Made by a program: the position numbers and the translations under genes. Source: Palsa-461 sp963768185 (GTDB taxonomy: Bacteria; Actinomycetota; Acidimicrobiia; Acidimicrobiales; RAAP-2). From it: a DNA stretch of 64,000 bases. Of this stretch, positions 1 to 8,330 are shown piece by piece. A model generated the notes under the pieces. It saw only the letters and a program-made list of their open reading frames with translations, searched no databases and was not told the DNA's origin. Where the stretch lies: the NCBI GenBank assembly GCA_963768185.1, contig CAVYGS010000005.1, positions 124,001-188,000 of the forward strand, in the 5' to 3' direction. How positions within the stretch are numbered: the stretch's first letter is position 1; every line of letters begins with the position of its first letter.

Positions 1-767
1 TCGTCATCCCGGGCGGCTCCCAGGGCATGGTGAGCGCCGAGGGCGTGCGGCTCGCCAGCTCGGCGACCATCCCCTTCAACGTGCAGACCGGCTCGGTCCT
101 CCGGCTCCAGCAGCTGCTGGCCGAGCTCGGCTACCTACCCCTCACCTTCACCCCGACCACGCCGTTGACCTCCCTCACCCAGGAAGCCGACGTGCAGCAG
201 GGTTCTTTCGGGTGGCGTTGGCCCAACCAGCCCCAGTCGCTCACCTCGTTGTGGACGCCGGGCCAGATGAACGTGATCACCAAGGGCGCCGTCATGGACT
301 TCGAGGACCAGAACGGGCTGAAGACCGACGGCATCGCAAGCTCGACCGTGTGGCACGACCTCCTCGCAGATTCCGCGAGCGGGCACGCTGACGCGAACCC
401 CTATCGCTACGTGTACGTGTCCGAGTCCGATCCTGAGACCGTCACCGTCTACCAGTCCGGCTCGGTCGTCTACCGGACGCTCGCCAACACCGGGATCGGC
501 GTCGCGCCGACCGCCCAGGGCACCTTCACGGTGTACGCCCGCTACGTGTCGACGACGATGACGGGCACCAACCCCGACGGCACCGCCTACAGCGACCCCG
601 GTGTCCCCTGGGTCAGCTACTTCAACGGCGGCGACGCGCTCCACGGGTTCGACCGCGGCAGCTACGGCTGGCCCCAGAGCCTGGGCTGCGTCGAGATGCC
701 CCCCGCCAACGCCGAGGTCGTGTTCCCCTACACGCCGATCGGCACCCTCGTCACCGTCGGCAACTAA
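1..767 (+). CDS. L,D-transpeptidase (YkuD family), 5' end outside the window
   Basis: Probable periplasmic enzyme that makes 3-3 cross-links in peptidoglycan or attaches proteins to it. The frame is open from base 3 upstream of the first ATG (27), so the start lies outside the window. The N-terminal part contains a peptidoglycan-binding-like helix (RLQQLLAELGYLP). A segment rich in Thr, Pro and Trp follows. The C-terminal YkuD domain begins near YVYVSESDPETVTVY and carries the catalytic signature HGFDRGSYGWPQSLGCVEMP, in which His, Ser, Gly and Cys are conserved. The TAA stop at 765-767 lies just before the insertion sequence. Without that element it would abut the dinB stop, so the two genes were originally packed tail to tail. 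Confidence 0.85.
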   Translation, partial: VIPGGSQGMVSAEGVRLASSATIPFNVQTGSVLRLQQLLAELGYLPLTFTPTTPLTSLTQEADVQQGSFGWRWPNQPQSLTSLWTPGQMNVITKGAVMDFEDQNGLKTDGIASSTVWHDLLADSASGHADANPYRYVYVSESDPETVTVYQSGSVVYRTLANTGIGVAPTAQGTFTVYARYVSTTMTGTNPDGTAYSDPGVPWVSYFNGGDALHGFDRGSYGWPQSLGCVEMPPANAEVVFPYTPIGTLVTVGN

Positions 768-769
768 CT

Positions 770-2556
770 ACTTCGCCCTGAAAAAGTAGATGTGAAAGAA
801 CGCGCGTGACCTGCGCGTTCGTGGTGGCGGGGTACTCGCGTTCTGGTCTCGAATGAAAGCCACGATGGCTCCACACACCCTTCCGGAGCGAATGGAGCCA
901 TCGTGTTGCGCACCAAAGTAGACCCTCAGCCCACTCTGTGGGAGACAATCCTCCCGCCCGAGTTCCTGGCCCTCCCACCAGGGCTCGCGACGATCGACCG
1001 CCTGCTCGACGACCCAGTCTTCTTCGAGCCGTTCGTCGCTTTCTTCGACCCCGTGCTCGGCCGGCCGTCGATCCCGATAGAGACGTACTTGCGCATGATG
1101 TTCTTGCGCTTTCGCTATCGGCTCGGCTTCGAGACACTCTGCGCCGAGGTGGCCGACTCGTTGGCCTGGCGGCGCTTCTGCCGCATCGCGCTCACCGATG
1201 CCGTGCCGCATCCATCCACCCTGATGAAGATCACCACCCGCTGCGGGGACGGTGCCGTCGACCAACTGAACGACAAGCTGCTGGAGAAGGCCGATGCGGC
1301 CCACGTGGTCAAACTCGACAAGGTGCGCGCCGACACGACCGTCGTCCCGGCCAATGTCGCGTATCCGACCGACTCGGGTCTGCTCACCAAAGGGGTGGCC
1401 AAGCTCACCAAGACGGTGCGGGCCCTCCAGGCCTCGGTCTGGCCCGGCGCACGCGCTTTCGGGACCGCACCCGATCGGTGCGTCGGCGCGCCCATCAGGT
1501 CGCGGCGTGGCTGCGCCGGCGCAGTGGCGACGCCAAAGACGAGGTGCTGGCCCTCACCGGCGAGTTGGCCACCATCGCCGAGGCGTCCATCAAAGACGCC
1601 CAGGTCGTGGCCACAAAACGCCCGCCGAGCGCTGCGCCGGGCCGGGGACGGAGCCTCGGGCAGGGCCAGGCGCGCTCGTGGCCGAACTCGAGCGCACGAT
1701 CTCGGTGCTCGAGACGGTCGTGGTCCAGACCCGCACCCGCCTCGGCGGCCAGGTCCCCGACGGATCGACGCGCATCGTGTCGCTTCACGACACCGACGCC
1801 CGGCCCATCGCCAAGGGACGCCTCGGGCGACCCGTCGAGTTCGGCTTCAAGGCCCAGGTCACCGACAACGCCGACGGCATTGTCCTCGACCACCTCGTCG
1901 GAGATGGGCAACCCGCCCGACGCTCCCATGCTCGGGGCCGCCATCGGCCGCATCAAGAAAAGGTTCTCCAAGGTGCCCAGATCCGCTGTCACCGCGGATC
2001 GGGGTTATGGCGAGGACAAGGTGGAGACCGAGCTCCACGCGCTCGGCGTCACCCACGTCGCCATCCCGCGCAAGGGACGCCCCGGTGCTCAACGCCAAGC
2101 GGTCGAGTCATCGCGTCGCTTCCGCAAAGCTGGTCAAGTGGCGCACCGGATCAGAAGGACGCATCTCGTACCTCAAGCACTCCTGGGGCTGGGAACGCAC
2201 CATGCTCGACGGCATCGACGGGACGCGCTCATGGTGCGGCTGGGGTGTCCTCGCGCACAACGCCACCAAGATCGCCGTGCTCATCGACGAGCGCGAACAG
2301 AACAAGAAACTCGCTTCTCCTCCGAGGCAACCAGCGAGAACCTCCGCCCGACCACCAGGACGCTCCCCGCCACCGGCTCACCGTGTGCCTGTCTGATCTC
2401 GCTTCGACGCTCTCCCTCCGCGTCCCCGCTGCCGCAAACGGCCGGAAACGGGGATCAAAAGCGAGTGGAGAGGTCGGAGGAGGGCTCATGGGCGCACGCG
2501 GCGGGCACCCAGGACAGCTGGAGAACCGCACCGGATCTACTTTTTCAGGGCGAAGT
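770..2556 (+). mobile_element. Insertion sequence, ISNCY/IS1202-like, with 22-bp terminal inverted repeats
   Basis: A 22-bp perfect inverted repeat bounds the element. The left copy is 770-791 and starts ACTTCGCCCTGAAAAAGTAG; the right copy is 2535-2556 in reverse complement. AACT occurs directly outside both ends (766-769 and 2557-2560), consistent with a 4-bp target duplication. The length of about 1.79 kb and the single transposase match the group. Removing the element and one AACT restores a junction in which the L,D-transpeptidase TAA and the dinB stop (CTA on this strand) are adjacent. The element is flanked by housekeeping genes and damages neither. Bases 792-902 and 2331-2534 inside it hold no convincing gene. 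Confidence 0.85.
903..2330 (+). pseudogene. ISNCY-family transposase, broken by about five frameshifts
   Basis: The first ~180 residues in the GTG-start frame match the ISNCY transposase layout (QPTLWETILPPEFLALP, then RPSIPIETYLRMMFLRFRYR, then DTTVVPANVAYPTD). Family-like sequence then continues in other frames: FRDRTRSVRRRAHQVAAWLR near 1460, ALVAELERTISVLE near 1680, EFGFKAQVTDNADGIVLDH near 1840, GNPPDAPMLGAAIGRI near 1910, and LVKWRTGSEGRISYLKHSWG near 2130. The frame changes near 1450, 1620, 1700, 1900 and 2120. Two lie at GCGC tracts and resemble the indels seen in essential genes nearby. The others lie at short A or G runs. As written the gene cannot make a full transposase; real decay and sequence error cannot be separated here. 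Confidence 0.8.
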
Positions 2557-2558
2557 AA

Positions 2559-3869
2559 CTAGGGCTCCGGCGCCGCCTCGGCGTCCGAGGACGGGCCCCA
2601 CCACTCGGGCGGCTCGCGCCGCCCGTCCAACGTCGACACCGGACCCACGGCCCGCTTGCCGAATCGGGCCCTGATCGCGCCCACCGCGCGGGCCACCTCC
2701 TCCCACGAGATTTGCACCGCCCCGCCGCGCGTCGAGCCAACCGGCGCCTGCTCCAACGCGAAGGCCAGCTGGCGGGTGCTGTCGCGCGGCCCGAGGCCCG
2801 AGATGCTCACGCCCAAGAGCCGCACCCCGGCGACGAGGTCGACCGCCTCGAGCAGCGCGTCGGCGACCGCGGAGATCGCCGCGCCGGCATCGAGGGCCAC
2901 CTCCAGGGTGTGCGAGCGGGTGAGCGTCGTGAAGTCGCCGAAGCGCACCTTGAGCGTGACGGTCCGCCCCGACAGGCCCTCGCGAGCCAGCACCTCGGCC
3001 ACCGAGTCGGACATCGCCACGACCTTCGCCCGGAGCTCGGCGAGGTCGGTGATGTCGGTCGCGAACGTCTGCTCGTGGCCGATCGACTTGGCCTCCCGGC
3101 CCGCCACGACCGGGCTGGGGTCGCGCGCCATCGCGAGGGCGGTCAGGTGGACCCCCTGGGCGCGGCCGAGCTGGCGCACCAGCACCTGCTCGCCGACCCG
3201 CGCGATGTCGCCCACCGTTTGGACCCCGAGGCCGTGGAGACGCTTGGCCGTTGCCGGGCCGACGCCCCAGAGCGCCTCGATCGGGAGCGGGTGCAAGAAC
3301 GCGAGCTCTTCGTCCGCCGTGACGACGTGCACCCCGGTGCCGACCTCGACACTGAGACGGCTGACCCTGGGCTTGGCCGCCTCCGAGGCCAACTTCGCGA
3401 TCAGCTTCGAGCGGGCCACGCCCACGCTGCAGCGCAGCGAAAGCTCGGTCGCGACGCGCTCGCGCAGCAGCCGCGCGATCTCGAGCGGAGAACCGAGGAG
3501 CCGGCGCGATCCGGTCACGTCCAAGAACGCTTCGTCGAGGCCGATGGGCTCGACGAGTGGGGTCACCGAGAGGAACACCTCGTGCAGTTGCGCGCTCACC
3601 TCCCCGTAGCGGCCGTGGCGCCCGTCGAGGTACACCGCGTTGGGGCACAGCTCGCGGGCCCGGAACATCGGCATGGCCGAGCGCACGCCGAAACGGCGCG
3701 CCTCGTAGGTGCACGAGGCGACCACCCCGCGGCGTCCCGTCCCACCCACGATCACCGGCTTGCCTGCGAGCTCGGGGTGGTCCAGCAGTTCGACCGACGC
3801 GAAGAACGCGTCCATGTCGACGTGGAGGACGGCCGGGACGAGCTCGATCGAGCGGTCCACCACGACCAC
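2559..3869 (-). CDS. dinB: DNA polymerase IV (Y-family translesion polymerase)
   Basis: Copies damaged templates during the SOS response. At 436 aa it has the usual length. The catalytic palm carries DMDAFFASVE (residues 18-27) and GLDEAFLD with Asp112-Glu113. The finger region has YEARRFGVRSAM. A helix-hairpin-helix follows (ALWGVGPATAKRLHGLGVQT, about 195-214), then the little-finger domain. The GTG start (3869) lies 2 nt after the lmbE stop, so translation is probably coupled. It is the last gene of the leftward LysM-nrdR-lmbE-dinB operon that starts at the LexA-box promoter shared with lexA, so SOS induction is expected. Its stop codon abuts the insertion sequence. Confidence 0.95.
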   Translation of the reverse strand: MVVVDRSIELVPAVLHVDMDAFFASVELLDHPELAGKPVIVGGTGRRGVVASCTYEARRFGVRSAMPMFRARELCPNAVYLDGRHGRYGEVSAQLHEVFLSVTPLVEPIGLDEAFLDVTGSRRLLGSPLEIARLLRERVATELSLRCSVGVARSKLIAKLASEAAKPRVSRLSVEVGTGVHVVTADEELAFLHPLPIEALWGVGPATAKRLHGLGVQTVGDIARVGEQVLVRQLGRAQGVHLTALAMARDPSPVVAGREAKSIGHEQTFATDITDLAELRAKVVAMSDSVAEVLAREGLSGRTVTLKVRFGDFTTLTRSHTLEVALDAGAAISAVADALLEAVDLVAGVRLLGVSISGLGPRDSTRQLAFALEQAPVGSTRGGAVQISWEEVARAVGAIRARFGKRAVGPVSTLDGRREPPEWWGPSSDAEAAPEP

Positions 3870-3871
3870 CC

Positions 3872-4582
3872 TCAGGGACCGATGAACAGGCGGCGAAATC
3901 CCTCCGCGTACGCGACCCCGGCGCGCGCACCCTCCTCAGCGGCCCGGCCGCGGACGACATCGTCGGCCCAGCTGTCCGACTCGTGCAGCTGGCTGCGGTG
4001 GCACCCGACGGCGTCCACCTTCACATCGATCGTCTCGCTGATATCGACGAACACGTCAGGCTCGAGGCTGCCCGACAGGTAGGCGACCTGGACCTGGTGA
4101 GCCGGGCCACGCTCGGGGAAGTAGTGCGGGAGCGCCGCGGCGGGCGAGAGCGCGTCGAGCAGGGCCCAGCCGAGCGCGCGGTGGTCGTGGTGATTGAAGT
4201 AGTGCTGCCCGAAGTAGACGGCGGTCGGGTCGTGCCCGAGCACGACCTCGGGGCGCACCCGTCGGATCCACCCGACGAGTTCGGCCCGCAGCGCGGCGGT
4301 GTTCTCGAGCTCGCCGTCGCCCACCCCCAGGTTCTGGTGCGAGGCCAGTCCGACCACCGCCGCTGCCGCCGCCAGCTCCTCGGCGCGGCGGCGCGCCAGG
4401 GTGGTGGGCTCGGTCGCCGGATCGTGCGTACCCTTCGCGCCGTCGGCACAGATGACGAGATGCACGCTGCTTCCGGCCTTGACCCAGCGGGCCAGCGTGC
4501 CCGCGCACGCGACATCGGCGTCGTCGGGGTGCGCATACACCGCGAGCACCGACTCGGGCATGGCGTCGAGCAGCTCGGGCAC
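3872..4582 (-). CDS. PIG-L/LmbE-family deacetylase
   Basis: Zinc-dependent N-acetylglucosamine-type de-N-acetylase family, which includes MshB and Mca of mycothiol metabolism. At 236 aa it is typical. The metal site is visible as AHPDD (17-21) and HHDH (131-134), with VICADGAKGTHDP between them. It starts with GTG at 4582, 2 nt after the nrdR stop, and ends 2 nt before dinB, so it is an inner gene of the operon. Its substrate cannot be told from sequence. A role in mycothiol-conjugate or sugar deacetylation is an inference from the family and the actinobacterial context. Confidence 0.85.
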   Translation of the reverse strand: MPELLDAMPESVLAVYAHPDDADVACAGTLARWVKAGSSVHLVICADGAKGTHDPATEPTTLARRRAEELAAAAAVVGLASHQNLGVGDGELENTAALRAELVGWIRRVRPEVVLGHDPTAVYFGQHYFNHHDHRALGWALLDALSPAAALPHYFPERGPAHQVQVAYLSGSLEPDVFVDISETIDVKVDAVGCHRSQLHESDSWADDVVRGRAAEEGARAGVAYAEGFRRLFIGP

Positions 4583-4584
4583 CC

Positions 4585-5054
4585 TCAGCCCCGTTGCTTG
4601 GGCTCGGTCGTCTTGGACAACAGTCCGACCTCCCGCTCGAAGTCGCCCACATCCTCGAAGCCCTTGTAGACACTCGCGAAGCGCACGTAGGCGACGTCGT
4701 CGAGCGCCTTCAACTGTTCGAGGACTGCCAGGCCCACCTGCTGGGTGGTGGGCTCGTCTCCCGCTCCCGCAGCGCGTCCTCGACGCGTTGGGCGAGCTCG
4801 GCCATCTCGTCGTCGCTGACCGGGCGGTTCTTGGTGGCGGCGCGGACCCCGGCCACGATCTTGGTCCGATCGAACGGCTCGCGGTCCCCGGAGCGCTTCA
4901 CGACCCAGAGCGGGAGCTCATCGACGCGCTCGAACGTGGTGAAGCGGCGGCCACAGCTGAGGCACTCCCTCCGCCGCCGGATCGCCCCGCCCTCATCAGC
5001 CAGCCGGGAGTCCACGACGCGGTCGTCGTCGACCGAGCACCACGGACATCGCAC
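4585..5054 (-). CDS. nrdR: Transcriptional repressor NrdR (one frameshift in the sequence)
   Basis: Represses ribonucleotide reductase genes in response to ATP/dATP. The GTG start at 5054 gives the standard N-terminus VRCPWC, the first half of a zinc ribbon completed by ECLSCGRRFTTFE. An ATP-cone domain follows (VVKRSGDREPFDRTKIVAGV). The frame breaks near 4756-4762, where one base appears to be missing. The second frame supplies the usual C-terminus (ALDDVAYVRFASVYKGFEDV) and ends at TGA 4585-4587. An intact gene would encode about 157 aa, the normal length. It sits between the LysM gene and lmbE in the SOS-type operon; an nrdR-LysM-lexA arrangement is common in actinobacteria. Confidence 0.9.
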
Positions 5055-5103
5055 GAGACCGACGTTAGTTCGGGTGCCTCCGCGTCCCGCCGGCGCGAAC
5101 CGG

Positions 5104-5544
5104 TCAGGGAAGGACGATGTGCTCGCCCACGACGACGGTAGGCGAGCCGGTCTGCGCCGACATCTCCGCCACGAGCCGGGGCTCTTGAGCGGCGGAAGGG
5201 TCGAGGCGGAGCGCGATCGACGCCAGCGTGTCACCGGGATGCACGGTGTAGATCTCGCCACGGACAAGTGCGGGGGTGCTGGTCCCGGCCAGGGAGCTGA
5301 CCGGCGCCGCCAAGCCTCCGAGGAGCCCGACGAAGAGGAGGGCCAGGCCCGTCCGCCGGAGTCGCTTCCGGCGCGCGTTCGACCAGGAGCGGCGCGTTGG
5401 CCGCATCCGGCCGGCGGTCGGTGCGCAAGGACCCGGGTCGACCGCTCGGCTGCTCCCGCCAGGGGAAGGGAGCAGCCTGAGCGGCGGCCGGGTCTCAGTG
5501 AGGGCGTCCAGGTCCTCCCAATCGGGTAGCGGGGCGATCGCCAT
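5104..5544 (-). CDS. LysM-domain membrane protein
   Basis: About 146 aa. An N-terminal cytosolic part of roughly 60 residues is followed by a basic stretch (RRKRLRRTG), one transmembrane segment (LALLFVGLLGGLAAPVSSLA) and an extracytoplasmic LysM domain (IYTVHPGDTLASIALRLDP to VVVGEHIVLP) expected to bind peptidoglycan. I prefer the ATG at 5544 because GGGGGGAG lies about 8 nt upstream; a GTG at 5562 is the alternative. The gene is divergent from lexA and a LexA box (5589-5602) lies 45 nt upstream. This matches the mycobacterial arrangement of the LysM gene Rv2719c beside lexA, where the product is tied to division control after DNA damage. A similar role here is an inference. Confidence 0.85.
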   Translation of the reverse strand: MAIAPLPDWEDLDALTETRPPLRLLPSPGGSSRAVDPGPCAPTAGRMRPTRRSWSNARRKRLRRTGLALLFVGLLGGLAAPVSSLAGTSTPALVRGEIYTVHPGDTLASIALRLDPSAAQEPRLVAEMSAQTGSPTVVVGEHIVLP

Positions 5545-5588
5545 CAGCGGCGCTCCCCCCACTCGGCCGGCACCGGGCCCCCGGTTGT

Positions 5589-5602
5589 CGAACGTCTGTT
5601 CG
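5589..5602 (+). promoter_or_regulatory. LexA box 1 (CGAACGTCTGTTCG)
   Basis: Perfect match to the Gram-positive LexA operator CGAAC-N4-GTTCG. It lies 45 nt upstream of the LysM-protein start and is the box best placed to control the leftward operon. Confidence 0.9.
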
Positions 5603-5622
5603 CCATGTCGCCCATCTCATCA

Positions 5623-5636
5623 CGAACGCGTGTTTG
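5623..5636 (+). promoter_or_regulatory. LexA box 2 (CGAACGCGTGTTTG)
   Basis: Near-consensus operator with one change in the right half-site (GTTTG for GTTCG). It lies between the divergent LysM and lexA genes. Confidence 0.75.
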
Positions 5637-5650
5637 TGTCAAGGATTTTC

Positions 5651-5664
5651 CGAACAGATGTTTG
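5651..5664 (+). promoter_or_regulatory. LexA box 3 (CGAACAGATGTTTG)
   Basis: Near-consensus operator with the same GTTTG right half-site as box 2, starting 28 bp after it. Confidence 0.75.
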
Positions 5665-5697
5665 TATTGGGCATCCGGGTTGTGTATCGTCGCTCGG

Positions 5698-5711
5698 CAA
5701 ACACGTGTTCG
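5698..5711 (+). promoter_or_regulatory. LexA box 4 (CAAACACGTGTTCG)
   Basis: Near-consensus operator with a changed left half-site (CAAAC) and a perfect GTTCG. It ends 45 nt before the lexA GTG start, the expected place for autorepression. Confidence 0.8.
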
Positions 5712-5756
5712 CCGCCCCCCACCCGGGGAGGACGGTCACGACGGAGGGAGGTCCCG

Positions 5757-6386
5757 GTGGCAGAAACCCTGAGCGGGAAGCGGCGGGAGATGCTCGACTT
5801 CATCGCCGCGTGCCTGCGGGACCGCGGCTATCCGCCCTCGGTGCGTGAGATTGGCGAGGCGGTCGGACTCAACTCGTCGGCGACGGTGCACACCCACCTC
5901 GCCGTGCTCCAGCGAGAGGGGTTCTTGGAGCGAGACCCGACCAAGCCCCGCGCGATCAAGGTGCGCTACGACCCCTCGTCCAAGGAGGCGGTCGAGCCCG
6001 ACCGGGTCCGCCATGTTCCCCTCGTCGGCGATGTCGCCGCGGGGACCGGGGTCCTCGCCCAAGAGCGCGTCGAGGAGGTGTTCCCGCTCCCCGAGTCCTT
6101 CACCGGCACCGGCCCCACGTTCATGCTCCGGGTCCGCGGTGACTCCATGATCGAGGCCGGGATCCTGAATGGTGACTACGTCGTGGTCCGCCACCAAGAA
6201 GACGCCGAGAACGGCGACGTCGTCGTGGCGGGCATCCCGGACGAGGAGGCCACGGTCAAGCTGTTCGGGCGCAAGCGGGGCAAGATCGTGCTCACCCCGG
6301 CCAACTCGACGATGGCGCCCATGACCTTCGATCCCGACGAGGTGACCGTCTACGGCAAGGTGCTGACGGTCCTGCGCCGGCTGTAA
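5757..6386 (+). CDS. lexA: SOS repressor LexA
   Basis: Repressor of the DNA-damage regulon, inactivated by RecA-stimulated self-cleavage. I choose GTG 5757 (209 aa) because GGAGGGAGG lies just upstream and the protein then has the normal N-terminus. The winged-helix DNA-binding domain covers residues 8-65 (PPSVREIGEAVGLNSSATVH). The cleavage site is Ala95-Gly96 in DVAAGTG. The catalytic pair is Ser130 (RVRGDSMIEAGI) and Lys168 (EEATVKLF). Four LexA boxes precede the gene. It converges with dapE, with one base between the two stop codons. Confidence 0.97.
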   Translation: MAETLSGKRREMLDFIAACLRDRGYPPSVREIGEAVGLNSSATVHTHLAVLQREGFLERDPTKPRAIKVRYDPSSKEAVEPDRVRHVPLVGDVAAGTGVLAQERVEEVFPLPESFTGTGPTFMLRVRGDSMIEAGILNGDYVVVRHQEDAENGDVVVAGIPDEEATVKLFGRKRGKIVLTPANSTMAPMTFDPDEVTVYGKVLTVLRRL

Positions 6387-6387
6387 C

Positions 6388-7453
6388 TCAGGCGCCGATC
6401 AGCGCAGCGAGGTTCGACCACGCCGAGTCCAACGACTGGCGAGTCACGTGCTCGTCGGCCTGGTGGGCAAGGTCGGGGTCGCCCGGTCCGAAATTGGTGG
6501 CCGGGATCCCGCGCGCCGAGAAGGTCGCGACATCGGTCCAGCCGAGCTTCGCCCGCGGCGGCTGGCCGGTGGCCGCGAGCAGCTTGGCCAACACCGGGTG
6601 CGTGAGCTGCGGCGGCGCTGACGGTCCGACGTCAAGCACCTCGTAGGCATCACCGGCCTCCTGGTCGATGAGATCCGCGAAGAGACCCGCAAGGTAACTC
6701 TCCGCGCCGTCGACTTCGCGGTCGGGTGCGAACCGGAAATTGAGGGCGATCTCCACGCGATCGGGCACCACGTTGGCCGCCACCCCGCCTTCGATGCCCA
6801 CGACCGAGAGCCGCTCGGTGTACTCGCAGCCGTCGAGCACGACGGAGCGGGGATGCCACTCGGCGGCGCGGGCGATGACCGGCGCCGCACGGTGGATCGC
6901 GTTGCGCCCGAGCTGCGCCCGCGGTATGGGCCCGCTTGCCCCCGAGCGTGATTCGCGCCCTGATCGTGCCCTGGCACCCCGCCTCGACCAGGCTGGCCGT
7001 CGGCTCGCAGAGGATCGCTGCGTCCGCCGCGAGCAGCTCGGGCCGGTCCGCGAACAGCTGCACCAGCCCGTTCTCGGACCGGTCGATCTCCTCGCCGCGG
7101 TAGAAGCACCAGGTCAGGTCGTATTCGGGCTCGGCGACCGTGGTGGCCAGCTCGAGCATGATCGCGACCCCGCCTTTCATGTCGCAGGACCCGAGGCCGA
7201 AGAGCGTCTCGCCGACGACCCGGGGCTCGGCGTTCTCGGCCGGGGGCACCGTGTCGAGGTGCCCGGCGATGGCCACCCGCTCGTCACGGCCGAGGTCGGT
7301 GCGCGCGATGACGTTGTCGCCGACCCGCTCGACGCCCAGCCACGGCGTGGCTCGCAGGGTCCTCTCGACGTGATCGGCGATGGCGGCTTCGTGGCGCGAG
7401 ACCGAGGGGATGGCCACCAGAGTGGCCGTCTTCTCGATGAGATCGGGGGTCAC
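6388..7453 (-). CDS. dapE: Succinyl-diaminopimelate desuccinylase, M20 family (one frameshift)
   Basis: Removes succinate from N-succinyl-LL-DAP, the step before DapF in the lysine/DAP pathway. The N-terminal frame has the metal ligands in GHLDTVP (His65, Asp67) and GSCDMKGG (Asp91) and the catalytic Glu pair in RGEEID (121-122). The frame changes at about 6918-6924, where two bases (a GC unit) seem to be lost from a GCGCGG tract. The second frame gives the dimerisation domain and C-terminus (GRNAIHR, then LGWTDVATFSARGIPATNFG). The intact length is about 356 aa. The GTG start overlaps the dapD stop in GTGA, so the two are translationally coupled. Position among dapD, dapC and dapF supports DapE over other M20 peptidases. 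Confidence 0.9.
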
Positions 7454-8292
7454 GTGCTCGCGCCGTGCTGGCGCAGGATCTCGTTCAGCTGCGTCTTGTC
7501 GTGCCGTTCGCCCTCGCTCAGGCGCTTGATCACGAGCACGATGGGCACGAAGAACTCGCCACCGGGGTACTCACGCCGGCGGCTGGCCCGGATGGCCACG
7601 CACCAGGGCGGCACCACCCCCCGGCCCAGCTCCTCGCCGGTCTCGGCGTCGAACACCGGGATCGAGGGGTCGAGGAAGCTGCCGGCGCCGAGCACCGCAC
7701 CCTGGCCGATGCGGGCGCCGCCGGTCACCATGCAGCGGCTGCCGACGAAGACGTCGTCTTCGATCACGACCGGGACCGCGTTGGGCGGCTCGAGCACGCC
7801 GCCGATCCCGACGCCCCCTGAGAGATGCACGCGGGCGCCGATCTGGGCGCACGATGCCACGGTCGCCCAGGTGTCGACCATCGTGCGCTCACCGACATAG
7901 GCGCCGATGTTCACGTAGCTCGGCATGAGCACGACGCCGGGTGCGAGATACGAGCCCCAACGCGCCGAGGCGCCGGGCACCACCCGCACGCCGGCCGCCG
8001 CGAAGTTGCGCTTCAGCGGCAGCCGGTCGGCGTACTCGAAGGGGCCCAGCTCGACCGTCTCGAGGTCCCGCAGCTTGAAGAGCAGGAGGATCGCCTTCTT
8101 CAGCCACTGGTAGACCACGACCTCGCCGTCGGGGCCGACCTCGGCCACCCGGGCCTCGCCCCGGTCCAGCAGGTCGATGGCCGTCTCGACCGTGGCGCTC
8201 GCTTCCTTGTCGCCGGTCGCCAGCTCGCCGATGCGGTCGTAGAGGCCCTCGATGTCGCGCTGCAGCGCGTGGGGGTCGCTCGGCGGGGCCAT
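7450..8292 (-). CDS. dapD: Tetrahydrodipicolinate N-succinyltransferase
   Basis: Transfers succinate from succinyl-CoA to tetrahydrodipicolinate, the entry to the succinylase branch of DAP synthesis. The ATG at 8292 gives 280 aa. The N-terminus is helical (YDRIGELATGDKEASATVE). A middle motif FEYADRLPLKRNF and a left-handed parallel beta-helix of hexapeptide repeats follow (SYVNIGAYVGERTMVDTWAT, then VHLSGGVGIGGVLEP). The C-terminal region has VVPPWCVAIRASRRREYPGG. The frame remains open upstream of the ATG only as a shadow of the next gene. The stop overlaps the dapE start. Confidence 0.95.
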   Translation of the reverse strand: MAPPSDPHALQRDIEGLYDRIGELATGDKEASATVETAIDLLDRGEARVAEVGPDGEVVVYQWLKKAILLLFKLRDLETVELGPFEYADRLPLKRNFAAAGVRVVPGASARWGSYLAPGVVLMPSYVNIGAYVGERTMVDTWATVASCAQIGARVHLSGGVGIGGVLEPPNAVPVVIEDDVFVGSRCMVTGGARIGQGAVLGAGSFLDPSIPVFDAETGEELGRGVVPPWCVAIRASRRREYPGGEFFVPIVLVIKRLSEGERHDKTQLNEILRQHGAST

Positions 8293-8330
8293 GGGCAGAT
8301 GGTAGTGAGGTGGTCCGGCGGGACTCGGCC

